In this document: one piece after another, positions 57,628-64,000 of the stretch | Position numbering within the stretch: the first letter of the stretch is position 1 | Layout of the letters: each line of letters starts with the position of its first letter | DNA from: Mesostigma viride | Lineage: Eukaryota; Streptophyta; Mesostigmatophyceae; Mesostigmatales; Mesostigmataceae | Direction of reading: 5' to 3' | Length of the DNA stretch: 64,000 bases | Assembly: GCA_009746045.1 (NCBI GenBank) | Contig: RPFO01001081.1 | Coordinates: 50,448 to 114,447, forward strand | Translations under genes and position numbers: made by a program | The notes under the pieces: generated by a model | What the model saw: the letters and a program-made list of their open reading frames with translations, nothing else | Database searches by the model: none | Told to the model about the DNA's origin: nothing

Positions 57628-60600
57628 TTAAGATATGCGAACTGCGCCATTCAGCCAAGCTAAAGTATAGGCTGCCATTGCCCCGTATGTAATGTAGTAG
57701 TAAGGTGAACGAACGTCGACAAAAAAACACATGGGACATACAAACACCAATTTTACACAGTTATGTTTGGAATGACGTACCGTAATTTCGGCGTCCACCT
57801 TCTTCGCAATTGTGAACCAGCCCTGTCGCGTGTTGTCCGGATGTCCTTCCCACTTGCCCTTCGTGACCTTTGCGACGCTCAGGTAGCACACGATTGCAGT
57901 TAAGGGTTCTCGGTCGTCTGGGTTCCAGAAGAAGCGTCGGGCGTCCGATCCGGAGGAGGAGCACCTCTCGAAGTATTTTACGTACATTACCCAGTTGCCT
58001 TTCTTAAAAACCTCGCCCCCCCCCCGGTATGTTTGTTTAAACACTCATCCTTGTCGAGTTGGTGGGCGACTCGAACAACTTTCGCCAACCAGTACGGGTG
58101 GTCGGGCACATGGTCCTTGTGCCCCCTCTCAGATGCGACTGCGACGGCCTCCCCCTCCTGCAAACCACGCCCCAACTCGTTTCTTGCCGTTTGAAGGTGG
58201 TTCAGGCGGGTTCCCGGATATCGCGTGGGGTTCCGCGACTTACTCGCCTGGAGTTTTACAGTCCACGACGAGCTGCTCCAATCATTTGGGCATGTCCTCC
58301 ACTTGCCCTCTCGGCACTCCGCACAACTGAAGCATGAAAAACGCCTGAGCTGAACCACCTCGACCTGCTCGCCCTTTTTGTCCAGTCGCCACTGGTGTGC
58401 CGTGGAGATATCTCGGATCGGGCCTCGCTCCTTACCGGACGTGGGAATCTGCAATTGTAAATCCATGAAACAACATCACAGCACATTTCCCAACTCCAAC
58501 GGCCGTTGGCACTCAACAATTATAAGATTTCCAAACTCCAACGGCCGTTGGCCCTTGGAAACTTTATAAGTACATTTCTCAACTCCAACGGCCGTTGGCA
58601 CTCTACAATTATATGATTTTCCAGCTCCAACGGCCGTTGGCCTTATGAAACTTCAAACTGCATCAAGGAAGCTGTCCTCTGTAAAGTGTAACCAGAGACA
58701 AATTATAGAACTGCACTTGACCACCAGAAAGCAACTGTCTTTACTTACGTTATCGAGAAGAAATGCCCGTCGAACCACGTCCGATTGTGCCGATGGTCGA
58801 CTCGAGTCTTTGCCGGTTCTCCAATCCCGGTTCAGGTAGGCCACCAGTGCCTCCACCGTATTCAGGTTCCGATTGTCCTCCTGCATCTGCGCTCTTTTGA
58901 GGATGCTTTTCACCGTCCCCCCCTCCCCGTCCGACTCCCCCTTCCCATGTCCTGCACATGAGTAGTTCCACTCCAATGTGTCCAAGTCGGGGTCGGCCTC
59001 GAGCAGGTCCGCAGCCATCGCCACCACATACCGGGATTGGAACTGCTCCTTACAGTTGTCGGACCAACTGATCCAGTTCCTCACCTCCACCCCCTCCTCC
59101 CTCAGCACCTTAAGGGTATTCTTCATCACGAACTCCAGGGTCTGGGCATTCCTCGGTACGTCCTTCCCCATGTAATCGTGCTTCACCCTTTTGATTTCCA
59201 GCGATACGGGATCACGGTACATCACGATCACCGGCATCAGGACGTAACTACTTGGGTACCAGTACTGCGCCTGCAACTGTTTCTGCAGGTGGTCCGAATA
59301 GTTCTCCGAGTAGTCCATCAGGACCACCACCGTTCCCAGCGGCATCACGTCAATGCACTCCTTGTAAGCGTGGTGCTGCCAGGCCCATGTATGGACGTGA
59401 ATGGCGAATTCCGGGAAGCGCGCCGTAATGAGTTCATGGAGCTCCGAGAGGGTTGACTTGATGAGTTTTTGCTGCAGGTTCATTTGCGGCGCCACATCCT
59501 CCTCCTGCAACACAACACACCCGCGCACCATGGAATGACCGAAGAATGGAAGTCAGCAGCTGGGAATTTCCCAACGCCAACGGCCGTTGGAAGTATGAAA
59601 GTCTACATATATATATTCAACGATGCAAATATACATGCCCGCGCACCATGGATTGACCGAAGAATGGAAGTCAGCAGCTGGGAATTTCCCAACGCCAACG
59701 GCCGTTGGAAGTATGAAAGTCTACATATATATATTCAACGATGCAAATATACATGCTTACCGTCCCACGGGGCGCTGTGCCCTCCTTTATGAAGTCGAAC
59801 CACGTGTACTTCTTTGTCCACCCCTTCATCTGGTCCGTCACGATGAACTCGGAAATCCCACACTCGTTGCACGTCCCTTCCAAGCAGTTCATTGGGACGT
59901 TAACGAACGGGCCGCCCGTCCTCCCCCCTCCTTGCCCCCCCTCCCCCTCTCAGCCCTGTGGCAGGTGAAACGTCGAACGAAATCATGGGCATTGTCAGGC
60001 ACGGAAGGGATACCCTCCCTCTCCTCGATCTCCAGCGTGCTCTTCAACTCCTTGACGCCTTTGGTGAAGGCAGAGAGCAGAGACTCGAAGACGACGTGCT
60101 TTTCGCATGCGCACAAGTCCCGGTCCTTCCACACGCCCTTTACGCACTTGGGCATGAACTCCACGAACTTCGTGTACCCCACCTTGTACCTTGTCCCGTC
60201 CGCAGTCGTCACGATACCTCCCTTGTACGGCGACGCGTCAGAACAGAACCGCTTGTAAATCGTTTCAAGCGAGTCCAAATAGTACCTTCCGCCCTGGGAG
60301 GAAATGAGAATCCTGGCGTTTCCCTTCCTTTCGAACTCATTGACCACGTCCTTATGGTTGGGAGACGCCCTCGTGTTTAGGTCTGACAACCAGTAACTCC
60401 CGACGATTTCTTTGACCTCCTCCGGAAACTTGTCCGACCGTAAAGCACGAGGGGGCGCCTTCAGGGCGGGAAGGTCGCCCCCCATCCTCATTCCCCTTGC
60501 GGTCTGGATATCCTTGGGCGTGACGTGAAGCAGCCGCGCGAGAGTGCAATGCCCTTGATTGTTCATGCCGTCCTTTCCCAAGCACATTGACAGCACAGCG

Positions 60601-61778
60601 CACTTCGCGTTCCTGTGCTCATCCGACTTGCCCAATTCCTGGAAACCTTGCACGATATTAGCGACAACCTCCTGAGCGAAGGACTCCGACGCCTTTCTTT
60701 TCAGCGCAGGGCGGTACTGTTTCCCCATAACCTTCACAACCGCACCTGGCAGCCGCTCAAGCGCCCTCAAGCCTACTGCAGTTTTCGTGTTTTCAGTCTT
60801 GTGATTGTTGTCCTTCAGCAAGTATTCCATTGCGCTGGCCATGTCGAGGGCAAGTTGGTTGCCCTTGATCTCGACGTACTTGAGACTTTGGTCTTTGTTG
60901 TGCGCTTCACCTGCATCCGCGCGCATACAGAATCCAGACGAAGTTTTGACATTTTATCAAATTATTGCTTTCCAACAATTACCCAATTTGTACGTCCCAA
61001 CGGCCGTTGGACCCCTGAAAGTAAGCCTGAAACACGCCAACACATGCATTTTCGACACCCAACGGCCGTTGGACCCCCGAAAGTGGGCCTGAAACACGCC
61101 AACACATGCATTTTCGACACCCAACGGCCGTTGGACCCCAGAAAGCGGGCCGAAAACACGCCAACACATGCATTTTCGACACCCAACGGCCGTTGGACCC
61201 CTGAAAGTGGGCCTGAAACACGGCAACACATGCATTTTCGACACCCAACGGCCGTTGGACCCCTGAAAGCGGGCCGAAAACACGCCAACACATGCATTTT
61301 CGACACCCAACGGCCGTTGGACCCCTGAAAGTGGGCCTGAAACACGCCAACACATGCATTTTCGACACCCAACGGCCGTTGGACCCCTGAAAGCGGGCCG
61401 AAAACACGCCAACACATGCATTTTTTACACCCAACGGCCGTTGGACCCCTGAAAGTGGGCCTGAAACACGCCCTTTACATGCATTTTCGACGTCCAATGG
61501 CCGTTGGGCCCCTGAAAGTGGGCCGGAAACACGCTAACACATGCATTTTAGACACCCAACGGCCGTTGGACCCCTGAAAGCGGGCCGAAAACTCGCCAAC
61601 ACCTGCATTTTTTACACGCCAGAAAGTGAATTTCCGAATCCCAACGCACTTTTTATAACCTTAACGACCGTTGGAATCCAGAAATTCGACTGAAATGTTT
61701 CCATAACACACGTAACAACAAATTTGGTGGTCAACAACCCCGTAAATCCGTAACCCTGCACGCACCTCCCGCCGCCAT
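57628..61778 (-). CDS. RNase-H-like, transposase-related multi-exon gene
   Basis: Likely start ATGGCGGCGGGAG (61,778-61,766), spliced over an 855-bp intron to 60,910. Exon 2 (60,910-about 59,950) encodes KRKASESFAQEV, MVGYTKF-type residues and a DLCACEKH block. A small intron or one-base break in G-runs (59,926-59,955) leads to MNCLEGTCNECG (Cys pairs), with a donor at 59,761. Exon 59,504-58,749 holds three candidate catalytic blocks: MDYSENYSD, WSDNCKEQFQSR and GHGKGESDGEGG. Exon 58,448-57,781 gives CFSCAECREG, HPYWLAKVVRV and, after a break at a C10 run (58,016-58,025), VFKKGNWVMYVKYFE. Read-through past a GTACGT donor ends at 57,628. The DYSEN/SDxC/HGKGxSD pattern occurs in an uncharacterised family widespread in invertebrates and algae that resembles DDE transposases. 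Function is inferred; a missing last exon is possible. Confidence 0.65.
58496..58640. repeat. 42-47-bp tandem units with CCAACGGCCGTTGG in an intron
   Basis: Four palindromes at 58,496, 58,538, 58,585 and 58,627, each in an ACTCCAACGGCCGTTGGC context followed by AT-rich sequence. All lie in the intron between 58,748 and 58,449. Confidence 0.92.
59533..59755. repeat. 118-bp tandem duplication with CCAACGGCCGTTGG in an intron
   Basis: Palindromes at 59,577 and 59,695. The unit contains GGAAGTCAGCAGCTGGGAAT and CTACATATATATATTCAACG. It lies in the intron 59,760-59,505. Confidence 0.92.
60997..61612. repeat. 62-bp tandem array (~10 copies) with CCAACGGCCGTTGG in intron 1
   Basis: The unit starts CCAACGGCCGTTGGACCCC and continues GAAAGTGGGCC(T)GAAACACG ... 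ACATGCATTTTCGACAC. Copies start at 60,997, 61,059, 61,121, 61,183 and onward every 62 bp. Two subtypes (AAGTGGGCCTGAA and AAGCGGGCCGAAA) tend to alternate. The array lies in the predicted intron 61,765-60,911. Confidence 0.95.
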
Positions 61779-61789
61779 AGCTCTTGTTT

Positions 61790-63060
61790 GCAGCAGTGGG
61801 CCCTGAAGACGCCTTTTGGTCTTGCACCTGTTGGTTACAATTGCATGGCATACCAGCAATATATTGCACATAGCATTGTATTTTACACAATTATTATATT
61901 CATGCCACAAATAATAATAATAATTATTGTATTAAACATCGGGGGGCAGGTTGCATATTCGTTTCATTGCAGTCTAATATCAACATATTAAAAATTTCCA
62001 TGCCCATAAACATTTTTGATATAGCTATTAGGTTGCTAATTATATTAAATCTTACCAGCCGTGTAGTGGTTTGCGGATTGCTTTATAGGCTTGCCACACC
62101 AACCCAAAAAAAAATGTTACGACGGGAGTTGAACCCGGGCCTACTAGACGTGTTCACGAGGTACTACGAGGATCAGCCAAGAATCTGTCCCGTACCGGTG
62201 TGGTTCACCAGTTCCGCACACTAGCATGGTCTCCGCGTCGCGCTCGTTCATTAAATTTCGGAGAAATTTTGCCTGCTTATATACGTTTTTGAAGCCCCTC
62301 GGCGTCGCGCCGTGAAAAGCTTCCTCCGCCAGGCGTCCAATCAGGTAGCAGGAATGTGAAAAAATGGGCTCGAGCTGTGTGCAGCGCCGCGTCCATGTGG
62401 CGCCACACGGCGTCAGGAGTCGGCGTGGCGCCATATATGGCGCTGCGAATTCCCTACCGTGTGGTCTGCAGCGCCACGTCACAGTTGCGACTGCAAGTAT
62501 TTTTCAGCGCGGCGCCGGGACGGCGCCGCGCCATATCGTTTGGCGCGTCAATTTTTTTCCCGCGCGCGGCGCCTTTTAGGCGCCGCGCCATTCCATTTGC
62601 GCGTCGGCATACCAGCACCAGGGAATTTGAATTGCAGGTGCTGCGTTGGCGCTTTCCAGCCCTCCTGGAAGACCGACACCGTGGATGCACCTTGCACCCG
62701 AGCATCAACGGCGGGTATTCGCGACATCGGCCGAAAGTGACAACGATATTAGCAACCCGACAGCCATATTCAACTGAGCAACGCCATTTGTCAGCCGAAC
62801 AGTTAAAAAGAGGTGAGCAATGGCGGTGGATGTACATGGATGCTTTTGACAGATAGTTGTCCACAAGCAGCTCGATGACGGGGGAGTGTGAGACAGATAA
62901 TTTCGTCGCTTTTTTGGTGTCGTGGTGCCGGTCGCTGACGGGGGAGTGTGAGTGTTTTTGTCGGTTCTCGTTTGGTTGCAGGGATTTGCGAGCAAGCCGA
63001 GACCATCGATTGGATTGGTAAGCCCCACTTGTTCATTTGTGTGAATCCAAGCATTATTGA
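61790..63060. other. Unassigned sequence with GC-rich palindromes
   Basis: Upstream flank of the 57.6-61.8-kb gene. Around 62,370-62,620 there are many GGCGCC/GCGCGGCGCC palindromes, similar in style to the right ends of E2 and E3. A T-arm-like GGGTTCAACTCCC occurs on the - strand near 62,135. No gene is recognised. Confidence 0.4.
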
Positions 63061-63162
63061 AGCAGGCTGTCGCAAATGTTTTCGTTTCTGGGTTGCGCCA
63101 TAGCTGCGTTGCTGGGTTTTCTTGCCATGGCAGCGCCATATGATCTTTCCCCCGGCTCCCAT

Positions 63163-63620
63163 TCTTGGTTACTAACGTCAACGTCCTTGCTGCTTCCTTT
63201 GGTGCTTGATCTGCCTTGGTGTCGTGCCTCCGTTTGGTGGCCGGTGGTCACGGGATGCACAACAACGCTATCAGTTTTCTTCCACCCGCCGCCGCTGCCC
63301 CAGGCCGGCCCCCATTAAAAAATAAAAACAGAAAAAAAGGTACGAATGGCAGCTGAACCCCTCGGTATTTATGCATGCCAGCACCCCCCTCGGTATTTAT
63401 GCATGCCAGCACCCCCATTCTTGGTTACTAACGTCAACGTCCTTGCTGCTTCCTTTGGTGCTTGATCTGCCTTGGTGTCGTGCCTCCGTTTGGTGGCCGG
63501 TGGTCACGGGATGCACAACAACGCTATCAGTTTTCTTCCACCCGCCGCCGCTGCCCCAGGCCGGCCCCCATTAAAAAATAAAAACAGAAAAAAAGGTACG
63601 AATGGCAGCTGAACCCCTAG
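63163..63620. repeat. Direct duplication of a ~200-bp segment
   Basis: CATTCTTGGTTACTAACGTC and the following ~190 bp (to GGTACGAATGGCAGCTGAAC) occur at 63,162 and again at 63,416. Each copy is followed by the CGGTATTTATGCATGCCAGC minisatellite. Confidence 0.92.
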
Positions 63621-64000
63621 GTATTTATGCATGCCAGCACCCCCCCTCGGTATTTATGCTTGCCAGCACCCCCCCTCGGTATTTATGCATGCCAGCACCC
63701 CCCCTCGGTATTTATGCATGCCAGCACCCCCTCGGTATTTATGCATGCCAGCACCCCCCTCGGTATTTATGCATGCCAGCACCCCCCCTAGGTATTTATG
63801 CATGCCAGCACCCCCCTCGGTATTTATGCATGCCAGCACCCCCCTCGGTATTTATGCATGCCAGCACCCCCCCTAGGTATTTATGCATGCCAGCACCCCC
63901 CCCTCGGTATTTATGCTTGCCAGCACCCCCCCTCGGTATTTATGCATGCCAGCACCCCCCCTAGGTATTTATGCATGCCAGCACCCCCCCTAGGTATTTA
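63357..64000. repeat. ~28-bp minisatellite running off the window end
   Basis: CTCGGTATTTATGCATGCCA followed by GCACCCCC, with a variable C-run of 5-8. Two units precede the second duplicated segment, and about 15 units lie from 63,617 to the end. TGCATGCCA occasionally reads TGCTTGCCA, and CTCGG occasionally CTAGG. Confidence 0.92.

Noticed and set aside
60957..61497. ORFs of 151-172 codons containing repeated SNGRW and CWRVFGPLSGVQ-type units
   Set aside because: Translation of the 62-bp intronic array in three frames. The recurring NGRW string is simply the palindrome read in frame.
62110..62180. Possible tRNA on the - strand (GGGTTCAACTCCC T-arm)
   Set aside because: Only a B-box-like arm is visible; no matching acceptor stem or A-box could be found.

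Overview
This is a repeat-rich eukaryotic nuclear window. Split genes with GT-AG introns, LINE and Penelope-like reverse-transcriptase remnants, several families of DNA transposon and a very large satellite all point that way. The one clearly non-mobile gene is a six-exon M23 metallopeptidase of the cyanobacterial or plastid-lineage type. A photosynthetic eukaryote, probably a green-lineage alga with a large genome, is therefore my best inference; I cannot name the species.

Region 1 (1-23,150) is a nest of mobile elements. A LINE ORF1 gene on the + strand (from 3,240) is split by a 10,107-bp DNA transposon, called E5 here (4,352-14,458). E5 has ~40-bp terminal inverted repeats starting AGGGGATTCA, a 5-bp target-site duplication CTGCG, and 173-bp subterminal repeats mirrored at both ends. 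It carries two divergent genes: a DUF7869-type, RNase-H-like putative transposase on the - strand (5,059-10,552) and a zinc-finger/poly-Q protein on the + strand (11,427-13,930). The transposase-like gene is itself split by a 1,700-bp element (E1) inserted at a TTAA site; taking E1 out with one TTAA restores the reading frame exactly. A second, inverted LINE ORF1 copy (15,319-18,541) holds another TTAA-flanked element (E2), and its uninterrupted sister at 14,553 serves as the empty-site control. Two more TTAA-flanked elements (E3, which encodes a PHD finger, and E4) sit back to back in the TAAT-repeat tail of a LINE.

Region 2 (23,150-37,600) holds the M23 peptidase gene (30,002-24,886, - strand), whose introns contain minisatellites. 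Beyond it lie a Penelope-like RT remnant, a LINE RT 3' end with an inverted partner, a tRNA-like sequence, and the first copies of a 14-bp palindrome, CCAACGGCCGTTGG.

Region 3 (37,600-57,430) is a ~15-kb satellite of 40-bp monomers with higher-order duplications. It is interrupted by a ~2-kb non-satellite insert and followed by 2.6 kb of AC-rich repeat with the opposite strand bias. Very long ORFs on both strands here are artefacts of the stop-free monomer.

Region 4 (57,430-64,000) has a second RNase-H-like, transposase-related multi-exon gene (61,778-57,628, - strand). Three of its introns carry the CCAACGGCCGTTGG palindrome, each inside a different tandem repeat. The window ends in a duplicated segment and a minisatellite that runs off the edge.

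The most interesting candidate is E5, an apparently complete large transposon whose only candidate transposase is a DUF7869 protein. The second is the palindrome/RNase-H-like gene system at 57.6-61.8 kb. Several genes show single-base frame breaks that coincide with homopolymer runs, so some 'broken' genes may be intact in the real genome.
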